Assembly: GCA_007126465.1 (NCBI GenBank)
Contig: SLBE01000053.1
Span: 1-11,553, forward strand
Reading direction: 5' to 3'
DNA length: 11,553 nucleotides
From: Syntrophomonadaceae bacterium
Lineage (GTDB): Bacteria; Bacillota; Dethiobacteria; DTU022
Within the stretch, counting starts at the first letter, position 1; every line of letters begins with the position of its first letter. This document shows, piece by piece, positions 1 to 7,153 of the stretch. The position numbers and the translations under genes were made by a program. Below the pieces are notes generated by a model that was given only the letters and a program-made list of their open reading frames with translations, did not search any database and was not told the origin of the DNA.

Positions 1-2
1 AT

Positions 3-1082
3 ATCCAGGCCGGGGAAGAATTTAATATAAATTCCCCCCAGCAGCTTTCAAGAATACTTTTTGATAAGCTGCAGCTGCCGGAAGTCCGAAAAACAAAAAC
101 CGGTCGTTCTACTGATGCGAAAGTCCTTGAAGAGTTATCTTATCACCACGAAATTGCTTCACTGCTGCTTCATTACCGCCAGCTGGCCAAACTCGAAGGA
201 ACCTACCTTACCGGCCTGATCGAGCTGATTGACCAGGAAAACCAGAAGTTATATACAACCTTCAACCAGGCAGCAACGGCTACCGGCCGTTTAAGCAGCA
301 GCGACCCCAACCTGCAGAATATCCCTATCCGCCTGGATGAGGGCAGGCGCATCAGGCGGGCATTTATTCCTTCAGCAAAGGATAAGATTCTTTTTGCCGC
401 TGACTATTCGCAGGTCGAACTGCGGGTCCTGGCCCATTTATCGAAAGACCCGATCCTGGTAGAAGCCTTTAAAACAGGGGAGGATATCCACCGCCGCACT
501 GCGGCAGAGGTTAACGGTATAAGCCTTGATGAGGTTACACCGATGATGCGTGAAAAAGCAAAGGCGGTTAACTTTGGTATTATTTACGGCTCCAGTGACT
601 ACGGCCTGGCCCAGAACCTGAAAATACCCCGGGCTGAGGCGAAAACCTATATTGACAACTATTTTGAGCGCTACCGGGGTGTCAGGGAATACATGGATAA
701 AATTATCGCCCAGGCTCGCGAGCAGGGCTATGTGACAACCATGTTCAAGCGCAGGCGCTACCTGCCGGAGATCCATTCATCGAACCACAACACGCGCAGC
801 TTTGCTGAAAGAATGGCGCTAAACACCCCGATCCAGGGCTCTGCTGCCGATATTTTGAAACTGGCCATGCTGAAGATTGCAAAGATTATCGGTGAAGGCG
901 GCTTTAACGCTGCTATGCTTTTGCAAATCCATGACGAACTGCTTTTTGAAATAGCTGAATCTGAGCTTAGTTTCTTTGCCCCCATGATTAAACGTGAAAT
1001 GGAACAGGCCTGCGAACTGTCAGTGCCCCTCCAGGTCGACCTGAAGCACGGCACCAACTGGGAAGAACTGAAAGAACTGTAG
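3..1082 (+). CDS. polA: DNA polymerase I, C-terminal polymerase domain (5' truncated by window edge)
   Basis: Family A DNA polymerase, which fills gaps during replication and repair. The reading frame is open from base 3 to the TAG/TAA region at 1080-1082, giving about 359 residues that cover the thumb, palm and fingers. The start and the 5'-nuclease region lie outside the window. Motif A (DYSQVELR) is at 402-425. The O-helix motif B (REKAKAVNFGIIYG) is at 549-590, with Phe rather than Tyr at the position that discriminates against dideoxynucleotides (codon 573-575), as in E. coli and Taq Pol I. Motif C (IHDE) is at 927-938. The palm motif TATGRLSSSDPNLQNIP lies upstream, at about 279-329. 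All of these are intact, so the polymerase should be active. Whether the 3'-5' exonuclease domain is functional cannot be judged. mutM follows on the same strand after a 162-bp gap that holds a tandem repeat. Confidence 0.97.
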   Translation: MQAGEEFNINSPQQLSRILFDKLQLPEVRKTKTGRSTDAKVLEELSYHHEIASLLLHYRQLAKLEGTYLTGLIELIDQENQKLYTTFNQAATATGRLSSSDPNLQNIPIRLDEGRRIRRAFIPSAKDKILFAADYSQVELRVLAHLSKDPILVEAFKTGEDIHRRTAAEVNGISLDEVTPMMREKAKAVNFGIIYGSSDYGLAQNLKIPRAEAKTYIDNYFERYRGVREYMDKIIAQAREQGYVTTMFKRRRYLPEIHSSNHNTRSFAERMALNTPIQGSAADILKLAMLKIAKIIGEGGFNAAMLLQIHDELLFEIAESELSFFAPMIKREMEQACELSVPLQVDLKHGTNWEELKEL

Positions 1083-1122
1083 AGGCACGAATATAAATCA
1101 ACAAAATCTAGAGCCAAGAATA

Positions 1123-1240
1123 CTAATAAGTAAAATGTAGGGGCACGGCGTGCCGTGCCCGTATTTCAAGGAATGGAGCTGCTAATAAGTAAAATGTAGA
1201 GGCACGGCGTGCCGTGCCCGCCTTTCAAGGAATGGAGCTG
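1123..1240 (+). repeat. 59-bp tandem duplication, each unit with a GC-rich hairpin and a ribosome binding site
   Basis: Unit 1 is 1123-1181 and unit 2 is 1182-1240, directly abutting. By eye 56 of 59 bases match; the differences are G1141/A1200 and TA1162-1163/CC1221-1222. Each unit carries the near-palindrome GGGCACGGCGTGCCGTGCCC (first G is A in unit 2), two 9-base arms around a GT centre, at about 1141-1160 and 1200-1219. Each unit ends in CAAGGAATGGAGCTG, so the mutM ribosome binding site is duplicated too. A diverged copy of the hairpin with the same AAAATGTAGGGGCA lead-in is at 7154-7183, so the hairpin part is a dispersed repeat family. The hairpins could slow or partly end transcription between polA and mutM, but neither is followed by a run of Ts. 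Confidence 0.93.
1234..1237 (+). promoter_or_regulatory. Ribosome binding site of mutM (decides a TTG start)
   Basis: GGAG at 1234-1237, within AGGAATGGAG, lies 7 bases before the TTG at 1245. It fits this TTG. It cannot serve the in-frame GTG at 1209, which lies upstream of it. The same sequence occurs 59 bases upstream in repeat unit 1. Confidence 0.8.
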
Positions 1241-1244
1241 CAAA

Positions 1245-2066
1245 TTGCCCGAACTACCGGAAGTTGAAACAATTAGACGCGAACTGGAGCCGCTGATCAG
1301 GGGCAAAACATTTGCCGAACCCACTTTACATATGCCTTCCACCATCGCCTATCCGTCCCCCGAAGAATTTACGGCCGGCCTGGAAGGCAGAACTGTAAAA
1401 GCCCTGGCCCGCCGGGGCAAATACTTATTTATAGACCTTGATCTGGGCATATTGACCGTCCATCTGCGTATGACCGGCAACCTGCTATTTAGCGAAACAG
1501 GCATGCCCGGTGAAAATCGCTTCCTCAGGGTCACCCTGCCCTTTATTGACGGAACCGCCCTGCACTATTCTGACATGCGCCGTTTTGGACGCCTGTGGCT
1601 GACTGCCGATCAGCAGGAATTAGAGCAGGTTGTCTTGAAAAAAGTTGGTCCCGATATCTTGAATGACGTAAGCCTTGCAGAATTCTTGGAGCTGCTCGGA
1701 AAAAGGCAGAAAGCTAAACTGAAAGCCCTGCTGCTCGATCAAAACTTTGTTGCCGGCATGGGTAATATTTATACAGATGAATGCCTGTATCGTTGCGGAC
1801 TTCACCCGGAAAGAGCAGCAGGAACCCTGGACCGGGATAAAGGAGAGGAACTTTACCAGGCCATCCAGGATGTTCTTGCAGACGGCATTAAATACGGCGG
1901 CACCACCTTTCGTGACTACCGCAACGCCAGCGGAGCACTAGGAGAATTCCAGGAAAAGCTTGGTGTCTACGGCCGAAAAGATGACCTGTGCTCCTGTGGA
2001 ACACCGATTGAAAAAAAAGTGGTCGCCGGACGAGGCACATACTACTGCCCTAACTGTCAAAAATAA
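1245..2066 (+). CDS. mutM: Formamidopyrimidine-DNA glycosylase (Fpg/MutM), TTG start
   Basis: Bifunctional base-excision repair enzyme that removes oxidised purines such as 8-oxoguanine and nicks the DNA by beta,delta-elimination. A start at TTG 1245 gives 273 residues beginning (M)PELPEVETIRREL. This is the family's invariant N-terminus, in which the Pro exposed after Met removal is the catalytic nucleophile. The GTG at 1209 would bury that Pro behind 13 residues and is rejected. The conserved lysine is in RRGKYLF (Lys59 counting Met). The helix-two-turns-helix region reads LLDQNFVAGMGNIYTDE. The C-terminal zinc finger region has Cys249, Cys251, Cys268 and Cys271 and ends GRGTYYCPNCQK. The first cysteine pair is spaced C-x-C, whereas E. 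coli Fpg has C-x-x-C. Length is normal for the family. It follows polA and precedes coaE, a DNA repair cluster seen in Firmicutes. Confidence 0.97.
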   Translation: MPELPEVETIRRELEPLIRGKTFAEPTLHMPSTIAYPSPEEFTAGLEGRTVKALARRGKYLFIDLDLGILTVHLRMTGNLLFSETGMPGENRFLRVTLPFIDGTALHYSDMRRFGRLWLTADQQELEQVVLKKVGPDILNDVSLAEFLELLGKRQKAKLKALLLDQNFVAGMGNIYTDECLYRCGLHPERAAGTLDRDKGEELYQAIQDVLADGIKYGGTTFRDYRNASGALGEFQEKLGVYGRKDDLCSCGTPIEKKVVAGRGTYYCPNCQK

Positions 2067-2074
2067 TCCTACCC

Positions 2075-2096
2075 CTTGTTTGCTTCAGCAGGCAAG
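2075..2096 (+). other. Stem-loop just after mutM
   Basis: CTTGTTTGC at 2075-2083 can pair with GCAGGCAAG at 2088-2096 in RNA: 9 pairs, two of them G-U, around a UUCA loop. It starts 9 bases after the mutM stop. No T-run follows (TGAAATTGAAT), so it is not a classical intrinsic terminator. It may stabilise the 3' end of the mRNA or weakly end transcription before coaE. Confidence 0.45.
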
Positions 2097-2147
2097 TGAA
2101 ATTGAATAAACTTAAGCAGATACAAGTAGAATAGAAAGTTTGGTGAC

Positions 2148-2756
2148 ATGATGATCATAGGATTAACCGGTGGAATTGCTTCAGGGAAAAGCACAGTAGC
2201 AAAAATGCTCGAAGAGAAGGGTGCACACCTGTTAGATGCTGATAAGTTTGCCAGGGAAGCAGTTGAGCCCGATCAGCCGGCCTGGCAGGCCATAATCGAC
2301 TGGCTGGGTCAGTCAATTCTCCTTCCCGACCGCAGCATCGATCGTGAAAAATTGGCGAACCTGGTTTTTAAAGACAAAAAAAAGCTGGAAAAATTGAACA
2401 AAATAGTGCATCCCTGGGTTGGCAAGCGATTTATAGAGCATTCTGAAAAGATTAAAGCCAACAATCCCGGTGCTATCCTGGTTTATGATATTCCACTGCT
2501 TATAGAGGCTAACATGCAGAAAACGGTTGATCATATTTTGCTTGTCTACGTGCCCCGGGAGGTACAGCTCGCCCGCCTGCAGCAGCGAGACGGGCTTAGC
2601 CGCCGGGATGCCGAATTACGCCTTAAGTCCCAGGCGCCAATGGAAGATAAAAGAAAACATGCTCATACAGTTATTGATAACAGTGGTTCAATGACGGAAA
2701 CAGCCCGCCAGGTAGATCAATTCTGGCAGAAAATCAATCAACGAGGAGGCGGATAA
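2148..2756 (+). CDS. coaE: Dephospho-CoA kinase
   Basis: Catalyses the last step of coenzyme A synthesis: ATP-dependent phosphorylation of the 3'-hydroxyl of the ribose of dephospho-CoA, in the cytoplasm. The 202-residue length is typical. The P-loop GGIASGKST is at residues 8-16. The family motif LLDADKFAREAV is at about 28-39, with Asp30 and Asp32. The lid motif reads RLQQRDGLSRRDAELRLKSQ. Near the C-terminus, VIDNSGS matches the family's conserved I-(D/N)-N-x-G segment. Two adjacent ATGs (2148, 2151) could each be the start; MIIGLTGG from 2151 is equally family-like. The ribosome binding site is weak (TTTGGTGA). It lies 81 bases after mutM, and its stop is one base before the isocitrate dehydrogenase ATG, so those two genes are very likely co-transcribed. 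Confidence 0.96.
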   Translation: MMIIGLTGGIASGKSTVAKMLEEKGAHLLDADKFAREAVEPDQPAWQAIIDWLGQSILLPDRSIDREKLANLVFKDKKKLEKLNKIVHPWVGKRFIEHSEKIKANNPGAILVYDIPLLIEANMQKTVDHILLVYVPREVQLARLQQRDGLSRRDAELRLKSQAPMEDKRKHAHTVIDNSGSMTETARQVDQFWQKINQRGGG

Positions 2757-2757
2757 A

Positions 2758-3765
2758 ATGCATACAGTTACATTGATTAAAGGTGACGGTATCGGTCCGG
2801 ATATTACAGAGGCCACCCTGAAAGTAATTGAGGCGACAGGAGTTAAAATAACCTGGGATGAAGTTACCGCCGGTGAGGGAGCACTTGAAGAATATGGTAC
2901 ACCGCTGCCTGAAAAAGTTATCGAATCACTAAATAAGAACAAGGTCGGCCTGAAGGGTCCGCTGACTACTCCGATCGGATCAGGATTCCGCAGTATAAAC
3001 GTAGCCCTGCGGATGGAATTAGATCTTTACGCCAACCTGCGTCCATCAAAAACATTTCCCGGGATAAAATCACGTTATGACAACATTGACCTGGTAGTGG
3101 TCCGCGAGAATACAGAGGACCTCTATTCCGGGGTAGAGCATATGGTCGGAACCGATGCAGCCGAAAGTATAAAAATAATCACCCGCAAAGCATCTGAAAG
3201 AATTGTTCGTTTTGCCTTTGATTATGCCCGCGATAACGGACGCAAAAAAGTGACCGCCGTTCACAAGGCTAACATTTTGAAGCTTAGCGATGGTCTTTTC
3301 CTGGATATAGCCCGCGAAGTGGCAGCAAAGTATCCGCAGATAGAATTCGAAGACCGTATCGTTGATAATATGGCCATGCAGCTGGTTCAAAAACCGGAGC
3401 TTTATGATGTTATGGTCATGCCAAACCTCTATGGTGATATTCTATCCGATCTGTGTGCCGGCCTGGTTGGTGGGTTGGGTGTTGTCCCCGGAGCAAACAT
3501 CGGGGACAACGCTGCCCTTTTTGAGCCGGTCCACGGCAGTGCGCCCAAGTATGCGGGGAAAAATTATGTTAACCCTTCGGCCATGATCATGGCTGCCGTT
3601 TTAATGCTTCGTCACATGGAGGAAAGAGAAGCAGCCGACCGCATCGAAAAGGCCCTGGCCGGACAGATTAAGGAAGGCAAAGACCTGACTGCCGATTTAG
3701 GCGGCAGTGCCGGAACCAGCGAGATGGCTGCAGCCCTGGCCAGGCGCATCAAGCAAGCTGATTAA
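2758..3765 (+). CDS. icd: Isocitrate dehydrogenase, short (IDH/IPMDH-type) form
   Basis: Beta-decarboxylating dehydrogenase converting isocitrate to 2-oxoglutarate and CO2 with reduction of NAD(P)+. At 335 residues it is of the short homodimeric type. Isocitrate rather than isopropylmalate is indicated by SINVALR at 79-85, the Ser-x-Asn-x-x-x-Arg loop that holds isocitrate. Other active-site residues are present: Arg95 (ANLRP), Arg116 and Tyr123 (VVRENTEDLYSG), Lys170 (VHKANI), and metal-binding Asp203, Asp227 and Asp231 (NLYGDILSD). The cofactor loop HGSAPKYAGK (259-268) has Lys264-Tyr265 at the positions that bind the 2'-phosphate of NADP in E. coli Icd (Lys344-Tyr345), so cofactor preference is open. 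GAGGAG at 2743-2748, inside the end of coaE, is the ribosome binding site. Homoisocitrate dehydrogenase is a less likely alternative. Confidence 0.88.
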   Translation: MHTVTLIKGDGIGPDITEATLKVIEATGVKITWDEVTAGEGALEEYGTPLPEKVIESLNKNKVGLKGPLTTPIGSGFRSINVALRMELDLYANLRPSKTFPGIKSRYDNIDLVVVRENTEDLYSGVEHMVGTDAAESIKIITRKASERIVRFAFDYARDNGRKKVTAVHKANILKLSDGLFLDIAREVAAKYPQIEFEDRIVDNMAMQLVQKPELYDVMVMPNLYGDILSDLCAGLVGGLGVVPGANIGDNAALFEPVHGSAPKYAGKNYVNPSAMIMAAVLMLRHMEEREAADRIEKALAGQIKEGKDLTADLGGSAGTSEMAAALARRIKQAD

Positions 3766-3809
3766 GCCCATAAGCAGAAGGGTTGAAGCTCAGGGGTGCA
3801 GGGACAGTG

Positions 3810-3822
3810 AAATTTAAAATTT
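3810..3822. repeat. AAATTT-A-AAATTT palindrome upstream of the YeiH-family gene
   Basis: A 13-base palindrome at 3810-3822 directly follows GGGACAGTG, between the isocitrate dehydrogenase stop and the next ATG. It could be an operator or a degenerate dispersed repeat. The rest of the gap (3766-3837) shows no terminator. Confidence 0.3.
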
Positions 3823-3837
3823 GGAAGCAGGTTAAAT

Positions 3838-4899
3838 ATGGTCAACTTATGTAAAAGTGACCAGTTTACTCTGACTAAACTGGCTAAAGTAATTCTTCCG
3901 GGTCTGGTTTTTACAGCAGCCGTGGCAGCTTCAGCTATAGTTATTGCTGACCAGGTAGCAATTAATGAAGAAAAAGTTATCAGCGAAGTAATAATTGCCA
4001 TACTAATTGGTTTGCTAATTAAGGCTTTGATAAAAATGCCGGCAGTTTTTGCTCCGGGTGTTGAATTTAGTTTTAAGAAGATTATTAAAGTGGCTATTAT
4101 CCTGATGGGCTTGAACTTTAGCATTGCAGCAGTATTTAGTACTGGTCTATCTGTCTTGGCCGTAATTATAGCTTCTATCATTGCTGCCATGGGCTTAATG
4201 GAATTAATGTGGCGGCTATTAAATATTCGGCCATCCCTTGCCAGGCTGATAGGTATCGGCACCGCTATTTGCGGAGCATCTGCTATTATCGCATCAGCCC
4301 CGATCATTGATGAGGCAGATGACAGCGATATAACCTATGCAGTTGCAACGATAACGGTTTTTGGCCTGCTGGCCATATTTGTATACCCGGTTATAGGCTC
4401 ATTTTTACAGTTAAGCGAGTTTCATTATGGCAGGTGGGTCGGTGTTGCTATTCACGAAACAGCCCAGGTCTTAGCAGCCGGATTTGCCATTGGTAATGAA
4501 GCGGGAGAGGTAGCCACAATTGTTAAACTGACAAGAACGATTATGCTTTTGCCGGTTATCTTTATTTTTATTCAGGTTGGGCAAAAAGGCAGGAGGAGTG
4601 ATGAGCCTTTTTCCAGGCTGCTTTCAGCTTTTCCAGCTTTCATCCTGGGTTTCCTGGGTTTAGCCGTAGTGAGGACTGCAGGAGATGTTCTGTTCACAGA
4701 TTCTCACCTGTGGATAACTACATTAACTGCTTTTAATCAGCTCTCGAAATTTCTAATTGTTGTAGCGATGGCAGGAATCGGGCTTACAACTGATTTAACA
4801 AAAATTAAAAACCTTGGTTTAAAGCCCTTAATTGCCGGATTAATAGCTTCAATATTTTTGGGTGTTTTCAGCCTTAGCCTGTTCCAGTTATTCTATTGA
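3838..4899 (+). CDS. YeiH/UPF0324 family integral membrane protein (putative sulfate exporter family)
   Basis: Polytopic membrane protein of 353 residues, almost entirely hydrophobic, with roughly ten membrane segments. Family signatures are GTAICGASAIIASAP at 141-155, ATITVFGLLAIFVYP at 170-184 and WVGVAIHETAQVLAAG at 200-215, followed by KLTRTIMLLP at 230-239. These are the conserved core of the YeiH family, members of which are annotated as putative sulfate exporters; transport activity is poorly established. The N-terminal 12 residues are hydrophilic and there is no cleavable signal peptide. The ribosome binding site is modest (AGCAGG, 6 bases before the ATG at 3838). Two nitrilase-family genes follow on the same strand, the first after 59 bases, so a link between this transporter and amide/nitrile chemistry is possible. 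The substrate is unknown. Confidence 0.85.
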   Translation: MVNLCKSDQFTLTKLAKVILPGLVFTAAVAASAIVIADQVAINEEKVISEVIIAILIGLLIKALIKMPAVFAPGVEFSFKKIIKVAIILMGLNFSIAAVFSTGLSVLAVIIASIIAAMGLMELMWRLLNIRPSLARLIGIGTAICGASAIIASAPIIDEADDSDITYAVATITVFGLLAIFVYPVIGSFLQLSEFHYGRWVGVAIHETAQVLAAGFAIGNEAGEVATIVKLTRTIMLLPVIFIFIQVGQKGRRSDEPFSRLLSAFPAFILGFLGLAVVRTAGDVLFTDSHLWITTLTAFNQLSKFLIVVAMAGIGLTTDLTKIKNLGLKPLIAGLIASIFLGVFSLSLFQLFY

Positions 4900-4958
4900 G
4901 CAGGGAAGCAGCTTTTAGTAAGATTTAATAATTGTTATTCCTGTGGGGTGCCTGATAG

Positions 4959-5807
4959 ATGATTGTTACCGCGTTATCTTTACAAGGTATAAATTTAAAT
5001 TACCTGGAGAAATATTGCGATGATGTTTCGACACTGGCAAAAAAACACAATTCCAGGCTGGTAGTCCTACCTGCCCATACAGCAACGGTTTTAGGTTTTG
5101 CAACAAAAAGCATTACAGCAACAGTTTCTGAACCGGTAGCCGATAACCTGGAAAACAGTTCCAGGCAGATTTGGGTTGAGCAGTACTTAGAATCACACAG
5201 TAAGCTGGCTCGCTCACTCGATATTTTCCTGGCTGCAGGGACACTGATTGAAGAGAAAGCAGGCCGGAGTTATAACAGTGCTTACTGTTTTAACCCCTCC
5301 GGGGAACTTTGCACTGTCCAGCGCCAAACTCACTTAACCCGTTTCGAACATGAGGTCGGTCTCAGCAGGGGTGAAGATTTGACCCTTTTTGACTGTGATG
5401 GCCTGAAAGCCGGACTGGTGGTCGGCAATGATGCCTGGCATCCGGAGATAGGCAGGATTTTTGGACTAAAAGGAGCCGACCTGCTGCTTCATTGCGATGC
5501 CCGGGAAGGTGAGCTTACCTGTTGGTCACAGGCATCCGGCATGTGGGCCCAGGTTCAGCAGAATCAGTTCTGGGCTGTTGAGGCCCAGTTGAGTGCTGTT
5601 ATCGGAGATAAAGTATATGGAGGATCTTCAGCGGTCATTGGGCCCTGTGAAATAACCCCCGGCCAGAGCGGTTACCTGGCCCGTGGATACCCGCACAGCA
5701 AGTATGTAACAGCAGAATTAAAAGAGAAAGCTCGCAGACAGATCAAGCAAAAATACCCGCTTTTAAAATTACTAAACCCGGAAGCATACCGGGACAGCTT
5801 GATTTAA
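4959..5807 (+). CDS. Nitrilase-superfamily protein lacking the Glu-Lys-Cys catalytic triad (probable pseudoenzyme)
   Basis: 282 residues with the carbon-nitrogen hydrolase alpha-beta-beta-alpha fold, recognisable from LVVLPAHTA (34-42), YNSAYCFNPSGEL (105-117), HLTRFEHE (125-132) and DAWHPEIGRIFGLKGADLLL (158-177). In active members the first segment reads P-E, the second K-x-H-L and the third C-x-D. Here the positions hold Ala39 (codon 5073-5075), Gln123 (5325-5327) and Gly156 (5424-5426), so the whole triad is missing. Scaffold residues such as Asp158, Pro162 and Glu163 are kept, and the frame is intact with no stops, so this is not a decaying pseudogene. It is similar along its length to the next gene. 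It may be a structural or regulatory partner of that protein, or bind a ligand without hydrolysing it. The ATG follows GGGGTG by about 9 bases. Confidence 0.85.
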   Translation: MIVTALSLQGINLNYLEKYCDDVSTLAKKHNSRLVVLPAHTATVLGFATKSITATVSEPVADNLENSSRQIWVEQYLESHSKLARSLDIFLAAGTLIEEKAGRSYNSAYCFNPSGELCTVQRQTHLTRFEHEVGLSRGEDLTLFDCDGLKAGLVVGNDAWHPEIGRIFGLKGADLLLHCDAREGELTCWSQASGMWAQVQQNQFWAVEAQLSAVIGDKVYGGSSAVIGPCEITPGQSGYLARGYPHSKYVTAELKEKARRQIKQKYPLLKLLNPEAYRDSLI

Positions 5808-5849
5808 TAAATATTTGGATTAAAATATGACTTGTTTAAATTGTAAATG

Positions 5850-5871
5850 CTCAACCCCAAGCTCAGTTGAG
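5850..5871. other. Small inverted repeat in the gap between the two nitrilase-family genes
   Basis: CTCAAC at 5850-5855 and GTTGAG at 5866-5871 form a 6-bp stem with a 10-base loop, in the AT-rich 149-bp gap (5808-5956). No T-run follows. TTGAGA at 5867-5872 could be a -35 element, but no good -10 stands at the right distance. The function is unclear. Confidence 0.25.
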
Positions 5872-5956
5872 AATCATTAAAAAATAGAAGTATCGCCTTT
5901 TCTGTTATATGAACTGAAATGATGAGAATATATTTTCGTAAGCGAGGCAAATATAA

Positions 5957-7042
5957 ATGCCACTTGATGGTTGGAAAGAAAATCTATTTCAACGGTACTT
6001 AACCTGGAAATGCCGCCCGGCCAGGATCAGGAGGCATCTCCGGACCACTTTACCCGGCTCACTCCCGGCAGGCGTTGAGAAAACGGCAGATCGCCGCAAA
6101 ATACGTGCTGCTGCTGTTCAGGTTAAACTGAATCTGCATAAAAGTCCCCTGCAGTTTGCCGACGAAATGCACCGCCGGGTCAGGGAGGCTGTAGATGAAG
6201 GGGCGGTGCTGGTAGCCTTTCCGGAATACAATAACCTGCCCCTGCTTGGTCTGCTGCCCGGCATTGAGCAAATGGAAGAGTCTTACCGGGAAAAAGCGAT
6301 AAGCCCCGGTAAGACTCACGCAGATGAAGATAAGCAGCAGGAAGATATAAAGCTAACCGATGTTTTCCACTACATGAGCCCCGCTGTAAAGCCGCTTGTT
6401 GATGCAGTATTCTCCAGCCTGGCTGAAGCTTACAAGATTTATATTATGGCCGGAAGCTATACCCTTGCTGATAACGGGTCAGTGGTTAACCGCTCATTTC
6501 TTTACGGCCCGTCAGGAAAGATGCTTGGCAGCCAGGACAAAGTACATCTCCTGCCGATCGAAGAAGAGTGGCAGCTAAAAAGAGGAGATAATTTCAACAC
6601 CTATGACACCACAATTGGCAGGTTGGCCCTGCCCGTTTGCATGGATGCAACCTACTTTGAAACTTTCCGCATTCTTGAACAAAATGAAACCGATATTGTC
6701 CTGCTGCCGATTGCCAACCAGGAAGAGTACAACTACTGGCTGGCCCTGCGCGGAATCTGGCCCAGGGTGCAGGAAAGCAGGCTTTATGGGGTTAAAAGTG
6801 CCCTGGTTGGTAGTATTGCCGGTTTAACCTTTACCGGTAAATCAGGGATCTATGCGCCCCTTGAATTAACCCCTGAAAAAGATGGAATCCTGGCCGAGGT
6901 GAAGCCACATGACCGTGAGGCAATGGCTGTTGCCGATCTCGATCTAGAGGCCCTGCACGAGCTGCGCCATAATGACCCCTGGCGCGATAAAAACCCTGCC
7001 CTGTACAGGCGATACTTCCCGGAAATTTACCTATATAAGTAA
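5957..7042 (+). CDS. Nitrilase-superfamily carbon-nitrogen hydrolase with intact catalytic triad
   Basis: Cytoplasmic amidase/nitrilase-type hydrolase of 361 residues; the substrate cannot be told. The catalytic residues are Glu90 (LVAFPEYNN), Lys195 (QDKVHLLP) and Cys228 (LPVCMDATYFE, codon 6638-6640). A second Glu in IEEEW (202-204) is in the position of the extra active-site Glu. The C-terminal part (GIWPRVQESRLYGVKSALVG, 266-285) aligns with MWAQVQQNQFWAVEAQLSAV of the preceding gene, so the two are paralogues. Two additions set it apart from typical family members of about 270-300 residues: a basic N-terminal extension of about 48 residues (many Arg and Lys), and a charged insert at about 102-145. 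The next Met is at residue 71, inside the fold, so the ATG at 5957 is the likely start; the ribosome binding site is GCGAGG. It lies 149 bases after the pseudoenzyme gene. Confidence 0.88.
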   Translation: MPLDGWKENLFQRYLTWKCRPARIRRHLRTTLPGSLPAGVEKTADRRKIRAAAVQVKLNLHKSPLQFADEMHRRVREAVDEGAVLVAFPEYNNLPLLGLLPGIEQMEESYREKAISPGKTHADEDKQQEDIKLTDVFHYMSPAVKPLVDAVFSSLAEAYKIYIMAGSYTLADNGSVVNRSFLYGPSGKMLGSQDKVHLLPIEEEWQLKRGDNFNTYDTTIGRLALPVCMDATYFETFRILEQNETDIVLLPIANQEEYNYWLALRGIWPRVQESRLYGVKSALVGSIAGLTFTGKSGIYAPLELTPEKDGILAEVKPHDREAMAVADLDLEALHELRHNDPWRDKNPALYRRYFPEIYLYK

Positions 7043-7153
7043 TTAGAGAATACTTATTAGTAACTACTGTAAGCTGAATACATCGTCTCACGCTTATCCT
7101 GATACCCTCATGTTATACCTCGATAATCGGAATAATGCAGGGTTATGGCCGTG

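Noticed and set aside
438..1117. Open frames antisense to polA
   Set aside because: The sense strand encodes clear polymerase motifs; the antisense products resemble nothing.
1123..1240. CRISPR-like array
   Set aside because: Only two abutting units with no spacers; it is a simple tandem duplication.
1209..1244. GTG start for mutM 12 codons upstream
   Set aside because: It would place 13 residues before the catalytic Pro and lies upstream of the ribosome binding site.
3762..4307. 181-codon open frame antisense to the YeiH-family gene
   Set aside because: It is a reverse-strand shadow of a hydrophobic gene, with no family resemblance and no ribosome binding site seen.
4959..5807. Calling the first nitrilase-family gene a pseudogene
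   Set aside because: The frame is intact, has a start and ribosome binding site, and keeps scaffold motifs; only the catalytic residues are replaced.
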